From: Actinacidiphila rubida
GTDB taxonomy: Bacteria > Actinomycetota > Actinomycetes > Streptomycetales > Streptomycetaceae
DNA: 64,000 bases
Reading direction: 5' to 3'
NCBI RefSeq assembly: GCF_900110255.1
Contig: NZ_FODD01000020.1
Span: 108,756-172,755 of the forward strand
Position 1 is the first letter of the stretch; each line of letters begins with the position of its first letter. Made by a program: the position numbers and the translations under genes. Below are positions 23,308-31,782 of this stretch, piece by piece. The notes beneath the pieces are model-generated. The model searched no databases. It was not told where the DNA came from and saw nothing but the letters and a program-made list of their open reading frames with translations.

Positions 23308-23658
23308 GTGGACCTGAAGACCGCCGCCGCCCTGCGCAGGCTCCGCCTGGTGTCCGCCCCGGAGGCGGTGTCCTTCCTGCTGCTGCTGATCTGCTCGGTG
23401 CTCAAGCGCACCACGGACTTCAACGCCGTCCCCGTCATGGGCATGATCCACGGCGTCCTGTTCATCCTGTACATCGTGTTCTGGGCCGACGCCTGGAACC
23501 GCACCCGCTGGCCGCTGGGCCGCGCCGCCCTGTACGCGGTGCTGTCCGTGCTGCCGACCGGCGGCTTCTTCGCCGAGCGCAAGCTCGCCCGCGAGGGCGA
23601 GGCGGCCGTGGCCGCCGCCCGCGAGGCCGAGGCCGGCGCCGGGGTGAGCGCGGCATGA
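23308..23658 (+). CDS. DUF3817 membrane protein
   Basis: 116 aa with three transmembrane helices. After a short basic N-terminus (LKTAAALRRLRLVSAPEA) come FLLLLICSVLKRTTDFN, then MIHGVLFILYIVFWADAW and AALYAVLSVLPTGGFFAERKL, the family pattern with conserved GxxHG and PxGxFxxE. The start is GTG 23308 with AGATGAGG five nt before it. The stop overlaps the ATG of the thiamine-binding gene (ATGA). A paralogue is at 33702. Function unknown. Confidence 0.85.
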   Translation: MDLKTAAALRRLRLVSAPEAVSFLLLLICSVLKRTTDFNAVPVMGMIHGVLFILYIVFWADAWNRTRWPLGRAALYAVLSVLPTGGFFAERKLAREGEAAVAAAREAEAGAGVSAA

Positions 23659-23948
23659 TCGTCGCCTTCTCGGTCACCCCGCTGGGCGTCGGGGAGGACG
23701 TCGGCGAGTACGTCGCGGACGCCGTGCGGGTGGTGCGCGAGTCCGGCCTGCCGAACCGCACCGACGCCATGTTCACCTCCGTCGAGGGGGAGTGGGACGA
23801 GGTGATGGACGTGGTGAAGCGGGCCGTGGCGGCGGTCGAGGCGCGCGCGCCGCGCGTCTCGGTGGTCCTCAAGGCGGACATCCGGCCGGGCGTCACGGAC
23901 GGTCTCACCTCCAAGGTGGAGACCGTCGAGCGGCTGCTCGCCGACTGA
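23655..23948 (+). CDS. MTH1187-family thiamine-binding protein
   Basis: 97 aa, ferredoxin-like fold of the YqgV/MTH1187 family, shown for some members to bind thiamine. It starts MIVAFSVTPLGVGEDVGEYV, with DAMFTSVEGEWDEVM in the middle and SVVLKADIRPG near the end, as in the family. It overlaps the DUF3817 gene by 4 nt, so the two are co-translated. It may scavenge or buffer thiamine; this is inference from the family. Confidence 0.85.
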   Translation: MIVAFSVTPLGVGEDVGEYVADAVRVVRESGLPNRTDAMFTSVEGEWDEVMDVVKRAVAAVEARAPRVSVVLKADIRPGVTDGLTSKVETVERLLAD

Positions 23949-23978
23949 GCCGCCCCGAGCCCGGGCGTCCTGCCCCGC

Positions 23979-24002
23979 CCGGTCCGTGCTCCCTCGGACC
24001 GG
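23979..24002. terminator. Hairpin between convergent genes
   Basis: CCGGTCCG, 8-nt loop, CGGACCGG, located 30 nt after the thiamine-binding gene and before the convergent ArsR gene. Confidence 0.6.
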
Positions 24003-24038
24003 CCCAGTGCGGACCGGCCCAGCGCGTACAGGCGTCGC

Positions 24039-25070
24039 TCAGGCCAGGCCGCCGGTGGCCATCGCGATGCCCAGCGGCGTGCGCTCGTAGAGCACCTGGT
24101 GCCCGTAGCGGCGCGACGCCAGCAGCCCGGCGTCGCGCAGCACCGCCAGGTGCGCGGACACCGACGACATCGCCATCGCGTGCCGGTGGGCGAGTGCCGT
24201 GGTGGTCGTCGGCGCGTCCAGGCCGGTGAGGATCGCCGCGCGGTTGGTGCCCAGCAGCCGGACGAGCGCGGTGGACGCGGTCGGGCCGGTCTCCTCCCAC
24301 AGGCCGCCGATGCCGCGCGCCGGATACACCACGGTCGGCTGCCACGGCGGGTCGAACGGGCTGCCGGCCTCCGGCCAGAAGAAGACGCTGGGCACCAGCA
24401 CCAGCCCCTGGCCGCCGCCCCGCCCCTCCGGCGGCCGGTCGCCCTCGCGGCCCAGCCCCTCGGGCTCCGGCGGCAGCGTGGCCGGGCCACTGGTGACCAG
24501 CGCGCCCTCCGTCCAGGTCAGCTGCGGGTGCAGGCCCGTGAACAGCCGCTGCATGCCGCCGTCGGCCAGCCGCCGGGCGTGGTAGGCCACGTCGGCCTCC
24601 AGCACCGCGCGCAACCGCGGCCAGTGCGGGGCCAGCAGCGCCGACCACACCTGCTCGTACAGTCCGGCCAGTTGCCGCACCGTGCCGGCCGGGTCCGCCA
24701 GCAGCGCCCGGCCCCTGCGGGTCCGGTCGGCGCCCGGCGTCTGCGCCAGGGCCGCGGCGATCTGCGCGCGGGCCTCCCGAGGATCGGTGGCGCGGACCGC
24801 CGCCAGCTCCTCCTCCAGGGCCGCCAGCGGCGCCTGGGGGACCGGGTGCAGGAAGTCGGGGCCGTGCCCGTTCTCGGGCACCAGCAGGCGCAGCGGCGCC
24901 AGATCCAGCCCGGCGGCGATGGTGCGGGCCTGGCGGAGCCACGGCAGGTGGTAGCCGTGCCGGTCCGGACGTGAGAGCGTACGCACCGCGCCCTGGGCCT
25001 CCCGCAGCGGCGATATGGCGAAGCGGCAGCGGAGCAGATCCTCTGCCCCAAACCGCATGCGAAAAGACAT
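24039..25070 (-). CDS. ArsR-type winged-helix regulator with DUF5937-like N-terminus
   Basis: 343 aa, much longer than a plain ArsR. The N-terminal ~250 residues (MSFRMRFGAEDLLRCRFAISPLREAQGAV) match the DUF5937 type seen with ArsR domains in actinobacteria. The C-terminal ~85 residues are the winged helix: STALVRLLGTNRAAILTGLD, then TTTALAHRHAMAMSSVSAHLAVLRDAGLLASRR. The start is ATG 25068-25070, the second codon of GTGATGTCT; GGGGGG is upstream. It is divergent from an MFS transporter and probably represses it. Confidence 0.85.
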   Translation of the reverse strand: MSFRMRFGAEDLLRCRFAISPLREAQGAVRTLSRPDRHGYHLPWLRQARTIAAGLDLAPLRLLVPENGHGPDFLHPVPQAPLAALEEELAAVRATDPREARAQIAAALAQTPGADRTRRGRALLADPAGTVRQLAGLYEQVWSALLAPHWPRLRAVLEADVAYHARRLADGGMQRLFTGLHPQLTWTEGALVTSGPATLPPEPEGLGREGDRPPEGRGGGQGLVLVPSVFFWPEAGSPFDPPWQPTVVYPARGIGGLWEETGPTASTALVRLLGTNRAAILTGLDAPTTTTALAHRHAMAMSSVSAHLAVLRDAGLLASRRYGHQVLYERTPLGIAMATGGLA

Positions 25071-25146
25071 CACGCCCCCCAAGATTCGGCTGGGGCCGAA
25101 AGACTACGACGGGTGGGGCTTGTGCCACCAGTGTGATGTCATGACA
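25066..25146. promoter_or_regulatory. Divergent arsR/MFS control region with inverted repeats
   Basis: GACATCAC (25066-25073) and GTGATGTC (25133-25140) are exact inverted copies, each covering or touching a start codon. TGTCATGACA (25137-25146) is a further perfect 10-bp palindrome over the MFS ATG. The region is only 70 bp between the two genes, so one regulator could control both. Confidence 0.5.
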
Positions 25147-26457
25147 ACGGACAGCGAACACCCGCCACACGGTGGCAACCCCCCTTCGCCGGCCGGTCCT
25201 GATGTCGTCTCCACCACCCCCGGAGACGAGGAAAAGGCAGGCAGCAAGTACAGCGCGGTGTTCGCCGTGGCGGAGTTCCGGCCGGTCTTCGCCGCCCACG
25301 TGCTGTCCGTTCTCGGGTACGTGTTCTCCCAGGTGGCCCTCGCGGTCCTGGTCTTCGAGCGCACCGGCTCGTCCTTCCTGACCGCCCTGGTGTTCGCGCT
25401 GTCGTTCCTGCCGTACGCGCTCAGCGGTGTGCTGCTGTCCGGCATCGCCGACCGCTACCCCGCCCGCCGGGTACTGGTCAGCTGCGACCTGCTGTCCGCC
25501 GCGTGCGTCCTGGTGATCGTGCTGCCGGGCACCCCCCTCGCGGTGCTGTTCGTGCTGGTCGCCGCGCAGGCCATGATCGCCCCGCTGTTCACCGGCACCC
25601 GCGCGGCCAGCCTGGCTGACATCCTCCAGGGCGACGTGTTCATCCTCGGCCGCTCCCTGATCAGGATCGTCACCCAGACCGCGCAGATCGCCGGCTACGG
25701 CCTCGGCGGCCTCGTGCTGGTGTGGCTCACCCCCCGCCACGCGCTGTTCGTCACCATCGGCACCTTCCTCAGCTCCGCGCTGCTGCTGCGCTTCGGCACC
25801 CGCGACCGGCCCGCCCGGGTCACCGGCGGCGGCGCGATGATGCGCCAGTCGCTCGCCTCGTCGGGCGCTCTGCTGGCCCATCCGCGGATCCGCGCGCTGC
25901 TGCTGATGTGGTGGGTGCCGCCGATGTTCTTCGTCGTCGCCGAGGGCGTCGCCGCCCCGTTCGCGCACGAGGCCGGCGCCGGGTCCGCCGGGTTCGGGCT
26001 GTTCCTGGCCGCCATGCCCGCCGGCACCGTCGTCAGCGAGATGGTCGCCGGCACCCTGCTCGGGCCCGCCGCGCGCGAGCGGATCGCGCTGCCGCTCGCC
26101 GGGGTCAGCCTGCTGCCGATGGTGGCCTTCGCCGTGCACCCGCCGCTGCTCGTGGGCGTCGTCCTGCTGCTGCTGACCGGCCTGTGCGCGGCCTACACCC
26201 TCGGCATGGACAAGTGGTTCGTGCAGGAGGTGCCCGAGGACATGCGCGGCCGCGCCATGTCCCTGCTCGGCGCCGGCATGATGACGTTCCAGGGCCTGGG
26301 CATGACCGCCGGCGGCCTGCTGGCCGAGTGGACGCCCCCGTACGCGGTGATCTGCGGTGCGGGCGCGCTCGGCACCCTGAGCCTGCTGCCGGTGCTGCGC
26401 TCGGTGCGCCGGAGCCGGGTGCCGCTCGCCCGCGCCGCGTCCACCACGCCGGTCTGA
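25141..26457 (+). CDS. MFS transporter
   Basis: 438 aa. About 35 disordered residues precede twelve predicted transmembrane helices. MFS motif A is present as GIADRYPARRVLV in the loop after helix 2. The internal symmetry (two six-helix halves around residue ~215) and the many Gly/Pro in helices are typical of the drug-exporter group close to EntS/MFS_3. No ribosome site is visible before ATG 25141. It is divergent from the ArsR gene, which suggests an inducible efflux pair. The substrate is unknown. Confidence 0.9.
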   Translation: MTTDSEHPPHGGNPPSPAGPDVVSTTPGDEEKAGSKYSAVFAVAEFRPVFAAHVLSVLGYVFSQVALAVLVFERTGSSFLTALVFALSFLPYALSGVLLSGIADRYPARRVLVSCDLLSAACVLVIVLPGTPLAVLFVLVAAQAMIAPLFTGTRAASLADILQGDVFILGRSLIRIVTQTAQIAGYGLGGLVLVWLTPRHALFVTIGTFLSSALLLRFGTRDRPARVTGGGAMMRQSLASSGALLAHPRIRALLLMWWVPPMFFVVAEGVAAPFAHEAGAGSAGFGLFLAAMPAGTVVSEMVAGTLLGPAARERIALPLAGVSLLPMVAFAVHPPLLVGVVLLLLTGLCAAYTLGMDKWFVQEVPEDMRGRAMSLLGAGMMTFQGLGMTAGGLLAEWTPPYAVICGAGALGTLSLLPVLRSVRRSRVPLARAASTTPV

Positions 26458-26472
26458 CGGGCACGGGGGATC

Positions 26473-26495
26473 CGGCGCCGCACACGACGGCGCCG
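26473..26495. terminator. Hairpin between MFS and femAB genes
   Basis: CGGCGCCG twice, in inverted relation around the 7-nt loop CACACGA, between convergent genes. Confidence 0.6.
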
Positions 26496-26538
26496 CGGAC
26501 ACCCCGACGGGCCCGCGGCGGCGGGACGGGAGACCGGC

Positions 26539-27744
26539 TCAGCGGCGCGTGAGATAGGCGTGCATCCCCCGGTGCAGCGCCTTGTTGACCGCGCCCTGCA
26601 ACGGCAGCTCCCACTCGCCGACGGTCTCCACCGCCTCGCCGCCGGTCCCCAGCTTCCAGCGCAGCAGCCCGTACGCCCGCGACGCCGGGTCGAGGTCGTC
26701 CGGCACCCCGCGCATGTCGTACACGGCCGCGCCCGACGCCTGCGCGTCGCACAGCATCCGCCACTGCAGGGCGTTGCTCGGCCGCACCTCGCGCCGGTGG
26801 TCGGCGGACGCGCCCGTCAGGTACCAGACCCGCTGCCCGTCCGGCGCGGTGACCAGGGTGTGCGCGGCCAGCAGCTCGCCCTCGTGACGCGCGGTGTACA
26901 GCCGTACGGCGCCCGGCCGTTCGGCGTTGAGCGCCGCGTACTGGCGCCGGTAGTAGTCCAGCCCCCGGCCGAGGTCGAAGCCGTCGCGCAGCTCGGTGAC
27001 CCGCAGCAGCGCGTGGAACGCGGGCAGCGCCTCCGGGCCCTCCGTGCCCGTCCGCACCCCCGCCCGCGCCGCCTTCTTCACGTTCCGCCGCCACTCCTGG
27101 TTCAGGCCCGTCCACAGGTCGTCCCGGCTCCGGCCGGCCAGCGGGACCTCGAACACCAGCCGCGGCTGCGCGTCCCCGCCCTGACCGTCCTCACCGCAGC
27201 GGTGCCAGCCCGCGTCCCGCAGCCGGTCGGCGACCGCCGCACCCAGCGGCTCCACCAGGTCCGGCAGCACGTCCCCGATCCGCCGGCCCGGCCCCGCCGC
27301 GCCCTTCAGCGTGGCGGCCGTCCACCGGCGGTACGCCAGCGGCGGCCCCATCCGCACCGCGAACGCCCCGGTGCCGCGGAGGTGGCCGAGCAGCGGCTCC
27401 AGCCAGCCGTCCAGCCGCGGATCCGCCCAGTCCACGCACGGGCCCTCCGGCAGATAGGCGAACGACCTCCGCACGCCCGGCAGCTGGCGGTACAGCACCA
27501 GCGCCGTGCCCACCAGGCACTGCCGCCCGTCGAACCAGCCCAGGTGCTCCGCCCGCCACCCCTGCTTCACCCGCGCCCACGCCGGCGTCTGCAGGAAGCT
27601 CACCGGGCACGCCCGCCCCACGCGCTGGAACGCCGCGTGCGCCTCCGCGGGGATCGGACGGAGCGTCCGCCCCTCGCCGGGACGCACGGGCGGCTCCGGC
27701 GCGGCGGACGCCGGGCCGGTCGGCTGGTGAGTGGTCATCGTCAA
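26539..27744 (-). CDS. FemAB/FemX-family peptidyltransferase
   Basis: 401 aa. FemABX enzymes use aminoacyl-tRNA to add bridge residues to lipid II. Twin GNAT folds are visible: FLQTPAWARVKQGWRAEHLGWF and LVGTALVLYRQLPGVRRSFAYLPEGP in the first; LWTGLNQEWRRNVKKAARAGV and LLAAHTLVTAPDGQRVWYLTGA with the final YGLLRWKLGTGG in the second. I keep the TTG start at 27744 because GGAGG lies 7 nt before it; ATG 27738 would be 13 nt away. It is divergent from a MurJ gene, so both may serve cell-wall assembly. Streptomyces has other FemX enzymes; which residue this one adds is unknown. Confidence 0.85.
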   Translation of the reverse strand: MTMTTHQPTGPASAAPEPPVRPGEGRTLRPIPAEAHAAFQRVGRACPVSFLQTPAWARVKQGWRAEHLGWFDGRQCLVGTALVLYRQLPGVRRSFAYLPEGPCVDWADPRLDGWLEPLLGHLRGTGAFAVRMGPPLAYRRWTAATLKGAAGPGRRIGDVLPDLVEPLGAAVADRLRDAGWHRCGEDGQGGDAQPRLVFEVPLAGRSRDDLWTGLNQEWRRNVKKAARAGVRTGTEGPEALPAFHALLRVTELRDGFDLGRGLDYYRRQYAALNAERPGAVRLYTARHEGELLAAHTLVTAPDGQRVWYLTGASADHRREVRPSNALQWRMLCDAQASGAAVYDMRGVPDDLDPASRAYGLLRWKLGTGGEAVETVGEWELPLQGAVNKALHRGMHAYLTRR

Positions 27745-27971
27745 GGCGTCGCCTCCGCGCTGCCGGGCGGCCCACGGGCGGGCCGCTCACCCCTCTCACG
27801 CCTGTGCCGCCCCCGAGGTGACCGAGACGTTCGCGACAGGACCGCCGGCTTTCCCCCCGCCCCCGCGGCAGGGCAGACTTGCGCCTCCGCGCATCGGCGG
27901 AACAGCAGGTGGGCCGCGTGCCGCACCCGGGCCGCGGCCCGGGACGGCCGGTCCAGGGGGAGGGCGGCACG

Positions 27972-29573
27972 GTGGGATCGGCAGTGGAGACGGCCGGGGG
28001 GCGCAGGGCACACGCCCGGCCCCCCTCGCTGCGGCGCAGCGGCACCCTGATGGTGGCCGGTTCGCTGGTGTCCAGAGCCACCGGCTTCGTCCGCCTCTCG
28101 GTGGTCACCGCCGCGGTCGGCACCGCCGCCACCGGCGACGCGTACGGCGTCGCCAACACCGTCCCGAACATCATCTACGCGCTGATGATCGGCGGCGCCC
28201 TGCAGTCCGTGTTCGTCCCCGAACTCGTCAAGGCCGCCAAGGAGCACGCCGACGGCGGCCGCGCCTACACCGACCGGCTGCTCACCCTCTGCGGGGTCGC
28301 GCTGGCCGTCATCACGCTGCTCGCCGTGCTCGCCGCGCCGCTGCTGGTCAGCGCGTACGCACCGGACTTCAGCGGCGGCCAGCGCACCCTCACCGTCGCG
28401 CTCGCCCGCTACTGCCTGCCGCAGATCCTCTTCTACGGCCTGTTCACGCTCCTCGGCCAAGTGCTCAGCGCCCGCGAGCGGTTCGGCGCGATGATGTGGA
28501 CGCCGGTGCTCAACAACGTCGTCGTCGTCGGGGTGTTCGGCCTCTTCCTGGCCACCGCCCGCGGCGGCGTCTCGCACCGCGACGCGGTGCTCCTCGGCAT
28601 CGGCAGCACCGCGGGCATCGCGGTGCAGGCCCTCGGCCTGCTCCCCGCCCTGCGCGGCGCCCGCTTCCGCTGGCGCCCCCGCTTCGACTGGCGCGGCTGG
28701 GGGCTCACCGCGCCGCTGCGGGCCGGCGGCTGGACGCTCGCCCTCGTCCTGGTCAACCAGCTCGCGTACTGGGTCGTCACCCGGCTGTCCACGTCCGCCG
28801 GCCAGCACGCGCTCGCCGCCGGCCACCACGCCGGCGTCGGCTACGCGGCCTACAGCAACGCGTACAGCCTGTGGGTGGTGCCGCAGGGCATCGTCACCGT
28901 GTCCGTGGTCACCGCGATGCTCCCGCGGATGAGCCGGGCCGCGGCGGACGGCGACCACGCGGCGATCGGCGCGGACCTCTCGCGCGGGCTGCGGATCTCC
29001 GCGACGGCGGTCGTCCCGGCGGTGCTCGGGTTCCTCGTGCTCGGGCCGCAGATCACCGGCGTCGTCTTCCAGCACGGCGCGACGGGCGACGCGGACGCGG
29101 ACGCGGTGGCGGCGGTGCTGGCCGCGTTCGCGGTCGGCCTGCCCGCGTTCGCGGGCCAGTACCTGCTGGCCCGCGGCTTCTACGCACTGTCCGACACGCG
29201 CACCCCGTTCTTCCTGAACGTCGTCATCGCCGCGGTGAACGCGGCGCTCGCCTGGGCGAGTTACGTGCTGCTGCCCGCGCGCTGGGCGGTGACCGGCATG
29301 GCCGGGGGCTACGCGATCGCGTGCACCGTGGGGCTGGCGTGCACGGTGACGCTCCTGCGCCGGAGGCTGGGGTGGCGGCCGGGCGTCCTGCGGCACCACC
29401 TGAGGCTGGTCGCGCTGTTCGCGCCGGGCGCGGTCCTGGCTTTCGCGGCCGCGCACGTTCTCACGGCACGGCTCGGTACGGGTCTCTCCGGCGACGCGGC
29501 CGGGTTGGCCGTGGGCGCGGCGTGCCTGGCTCTTCCCTTCGCGAGGAAGTCGCTCCGCTCGGGTTCGGGTTGA
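27972..29573 (+). CDS. murJ: MurJ/MviN-family lipid II flippase
   Basis: 533 aa, 13-14 transmembrane helices, MOP superfamily. Typical features: MVAGSLVSRATGFVRLSVV at the start, YGVANTVPNIIYALMIGGALQSVFVPEL (the VPN...GG...FVP signature) and the second-half SDTRTPFFLNVVIAAVNAALAW. MurJ moves lipid-linked peptidoglycan precursors across the membrane. The start is GTG 27972 with GGGGGAGGG 7 nt upstream. It has no C-terminal kinase-like extension, so it may be a paralogue of the essential MurJ rather than the main copy. Divergent from femAB. Confidence 0.85.
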   Translation: MGSAVETAGGRRAHARPPSLRRSGTLMVAGSLVSRATGFVRLSVVTAAVGTAATGDAYGVANTVPNIIYALMIGGALQSVFVPELVKAAKEHADGGRAYTDRLLTLCGVALAVITLLAVLAAPLLVSAYAPDFSGGQRTLTVALARYCLPQILFYGLFTLLGQVLSARERFGAMMWTPVLNNVVVVGVFGLFLATARGGVSHRDAVLLGIGSTAGIAVQALGLLPALRGARFRWRPRFDWRGWGLTAPLRAGGWTLALVLVNQLAYWVVTRLSTSAGQHALAAGHHAGVGYAAYSNAYSLWVVPQGIVTVSVVTAMLPRMSRAAADGDHAAIGADLSRGLRISATAVVPAVLGFLVLGPQITGVVFQHGATGDADADAVAAVLAAFAVGLPAFAGQYLLARGFYALSDTRTPFFLNVVIAAVNAALAWASYVLLPARWAVTGMAGGYAIACTVGLACTVTLLRRRLGWRPGVLRHHLRLVALFAPGAVLAFAAAHVLTARLGTGLSGDAAGLAVGAACLALPFARKSLRSGSG

Positions 29574-30334
29574 GACGGCGGGGTGCCCCCGGGGCTTGTC
29601 GGCCGTCCACCGGCCAACGGGGTGCCCCCGGGGCTTGCTGGGTCGGCTTCCGGGGTGCGCCCGGGGCTTGTCGGCCGTCCACCGGCCGGTGGGTGTTCTC
29701 GGCCAACGGGGTGCCCCCGGGGCTTGTCGGCCGTGTGCCGCGCCGTCGTGGCTTGTCGCGCAGTTCCTCGCGCCCCTGATGTGCGTGCCCTTTGTCCGTG
29801 GGGTCGGGGGCGCTCCGGAAGCGTCTCCTCGGAAATGTGCATACGGCTACCTCCATCGACGCACCCGGGGGCCGCGCACATTTCTCTGCGGGGAGCACTT
29901 CCTCCCCACCCCCTCCCGCTGATCCACCGTGCGGCGGGGGACATCGACACAGCCAACGCCCTCCCGCAGACGGGGACCGGCCGGAAGGGGACGATCCGGG
30001 TGTGTCCCCGCAGAACTGTGCATCCACCCGCCCAGCCGAGCGGAAGGACGGTGCACGCACAGTTCGAGGAGACACTCCCGGAGTGGCCCCTGACCCCACC
30101 CACGAACGTGCACCGCCAGGGGCGCGGGGAACTGCGCGACCAGCCACGACGAGACCCGCGGACGGCAGCGCGCAGCGCCGGGCACCCCGTAGGCCGAGAA
30201 CACCACCGGCCGGTGGGCGGCCGACAAGCCCCGGGGGCACCCCGTTGGCACCCCGTGCGGGGAGGACGCGGAAAAAAGACTTGTCACGTCGGGGGCGCGG
30301 CGCGCGTGAAGAAGGGTGGGAGGGACGAGAACAG
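29574..30334. repeat. Non-coding near-palindromic repeat region
   Basis: No believable gene in 761 bp. GGGGTGCCCCCGGGGCTTG occurs directly at 29580, 29619, 29652 (one change) and 29708, and once inverted at about 30225-30243. Segment 29652-29704 is nearly the reverse complement of 30192-30243; 29745-29778 of 30117-30150; 29800-29834 of 30062-30096. Shorter matches continue inward to a centre near 29945. The arms are collinear, so the whole 29.65-30.25 kb block is one large imperfect inverted repeat. The core CAGGGGCGCGGGG is shared with the gap at 5.2 kb. It separates murJ from the ECF sigma operon. Confidence 0.75.
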
Positions 30335-30901
30335 ATGAGCGCACCCACGGGGACCCGCACGGACGACTTCGACGAGTTCTACGCGGCGACGGCCAGAAAG
30401 ATGGTCGCCGTCGTGTACGCCGTGACCGGCGACATCGGAGAGGCCGAGGACGCCGTGCAGGAGGCGTACGCCCGCGCCTGGCAGCGGTGGGCCCGGCTGA
30501 CCGAGGAGGGCGACCCCGCACCGTGGGTGCGGACCGTGGCCCTGCGGCTGGCGGTCAGCACGTGGCGGAAGGCGCGCAACCGGATGCGCGCCCACTTCCG
30601 GCACGGGCCGCCCCCGGACGCCCCGGCGCTCGCGCCGGACCGCGTGGCCCTGGTCGACGCCCTCCGCACGCTCGGCGACGACCAGCGCACGGCCGTCGTG
30701 ATGCACCACCTCCTGGACCTGCCGGTCGAGGAGATCGCCCGCGAGACCGGCGTGTCCAACGCCGCCGTCCGCACCCGGCTCAGCCGCGGCCGCAAGGCGC
30801 TCGGCGCCCGGTTGCAGGACGAGCCGGAGGACCCCGCAGCCCCCGACCACCCTGCGCGCCCGCCGCGGTGCCGCACCGAGGAGGTGCCCCTCCATGGCTG
30901 A
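30335..30901 (+). CDS. ECF sigma factor (SigE-like group)
   Basis: 188 aa. Region 2: FDEFYAATARKMVAVVYAVTGDIGEAEDAVQEAYARAWQRW with the -10-binding helix. Region 4: VALVDALRTLGDDQRTAVVMHHLLDLPVEEIARETGVSNAAVRTRLSRGRKAL, a complete helix-turn-helix; both are quoted by their key parts only. There is no C-terminal SnoaL domain. The start ATG has GGGAGGGACGAG upstream. It overlaps the following membrane-protein gene by 8 nt, which makes that protein a likely anti-sigma factor. A downstream L,D-transpeptidase suggests a cell-envelope role. Confidence 0.9.
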   Translation: MSAPTGTRTDDFDEFYAATARKMVAVVYAVTGDIGEAEDAVQEAYARAWQRWARLTEEGDPAPWVRTVALRLAVSTWRKARNRMRAHFRHGPPPDAPALAPDRVALVDALRTLGDDQRTAVVMHHLLDLPVEEIARETGVSNAAVRTRLSRGRKALGARLQDEPEDPAAPDHPARPPRCRTEEVPLHG

Positions 30902-31766
30902 CGAGTTCGGCCCGACGACACCGGCCGAACCTGACCCGATCGACCGGCGGATGCGGCAACTCGCCCGCGAGGCCGAGCCGTTGGTGGTCCTGGCCGGCCC
31001 GGCCGCGGCCCGCCGGCAGGGGGAGCGCCGCACCAGGCGGCGCCGCGCCGGCGCCGTGGGCCTGGCCGCCGCGCTCGCCCTGGGCATCGGCTCGTGGCAG
31101 CTGCTGCCGCGGCTCGGCGCCGACCGCGCGGGCACCGTGCCCGCGGCGACGGTCCCGGCGCCGGCGCCCCGGCCCAGCGTGGCGCTCGCCGCGCGGCTGG
31201 AGGCGGAGCTGCTGCCGCCGAGCGCGCTGCCGCTGTACCCCAAGCGCCAGTGGGAGACGCTGCCCGCCGCCGTGGCGGCCGCCAAGTTCCCCGAGCCCTG
31301 CCCGGTCGCCGGTTACGACGTCCACCCGCTGGCACAGGCCCGCAGGGTCTACCGCACGCCCGACGGGTTCGTGGCGTACTACCGCCTGTACGCGATGCCG
31401 TCGGCCGACGACTCGGCCACCGCCGTGAAGTCACTGGACGCCCTGATCAAGGGCAAGTGCGGGTGGGTCGCGAGCGACGGGTCCGGCGGGACGCCGGGCT
31501 ACGGGTCGTGGCCGGCGTCGGGGTCGGCGGGCGGGTCGGGGGGCCCGGGCGCGTCCAGCACCGTATGGGTCGGCCGCAGCGGCGGCTACCTCGCGGTCCT
31601 GGACGTCACCGGGTCCGACGTCAAGAACGGCACCGTCGGCGGCCCGTGGCCGGGCGCGTGCATCAGCGCCTCCCTGGCCCGGCTGTCCGGGAGTGCCGCA
31701 GGCCCCGACACCCACGAACCGTCGGTCGACGTGCGCAGCTCACCGTCCGCCTCGTTCCACTGCTGA
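30894..31766 (+). CDS. Putative anti-sigma / membrane protein coupled to the ECF factor
   Basis: 290 aa. The short cytoplasmic N-terminus (MADEFGPTTPAEPDPIDRRMRQLAREAEP) ends in a basic stretch GERRTRRRRAG, followed by one transmembrane helix at about residues 53-70 (GLAAALALGIGSWQLLP). The rest is an outside domain with two Cys pairs (EPCPVAGY, KGKCGW, GACIS, FHC). There is no clear zinc HxxxCxxC motif, so it is not a ZAS-type anti-sigma factor. It overlaps the sigma gene by 8 nt. The role as anti-sigma is from position and topology only. Confidence 0.65.
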   Translation: MADEFGPTTPAEPDPIDRRMRQLAREAEPLVVLAGPAAARRQGERRTRRRRAGAVGLAAALALGIGSWQLLPRLGADRAGTVPAATVPAPAPRPSVALAARLEAELLPPSALPLYPKRQWETLPAAVAAAKFPEPCPVAGYDVHPLAQARRVYRTPDGFVAYYRLYAMPSADDSATAVKSLDALIKGKCGWVASDGSGGTPGYGSWPASGSAGGSGGPGASSTVWVGRSGGYLAVLDVTGSDVKNGTVGGPWPGACISASLARLSGSAAGPDTHEPSVDVRSSPSASFHC

Positions 31767-31782
31767 CAAGGATTCCGCACCC

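Noticed and set aside
29574..30334. Several 100-260-codon frames on both strands in the murJ-sigma gap
   Set aside because: They mirror each other because of the inverted repeat, are Pro/Arg/Gly-rich, have no ribosome sites and no recognisable domain.
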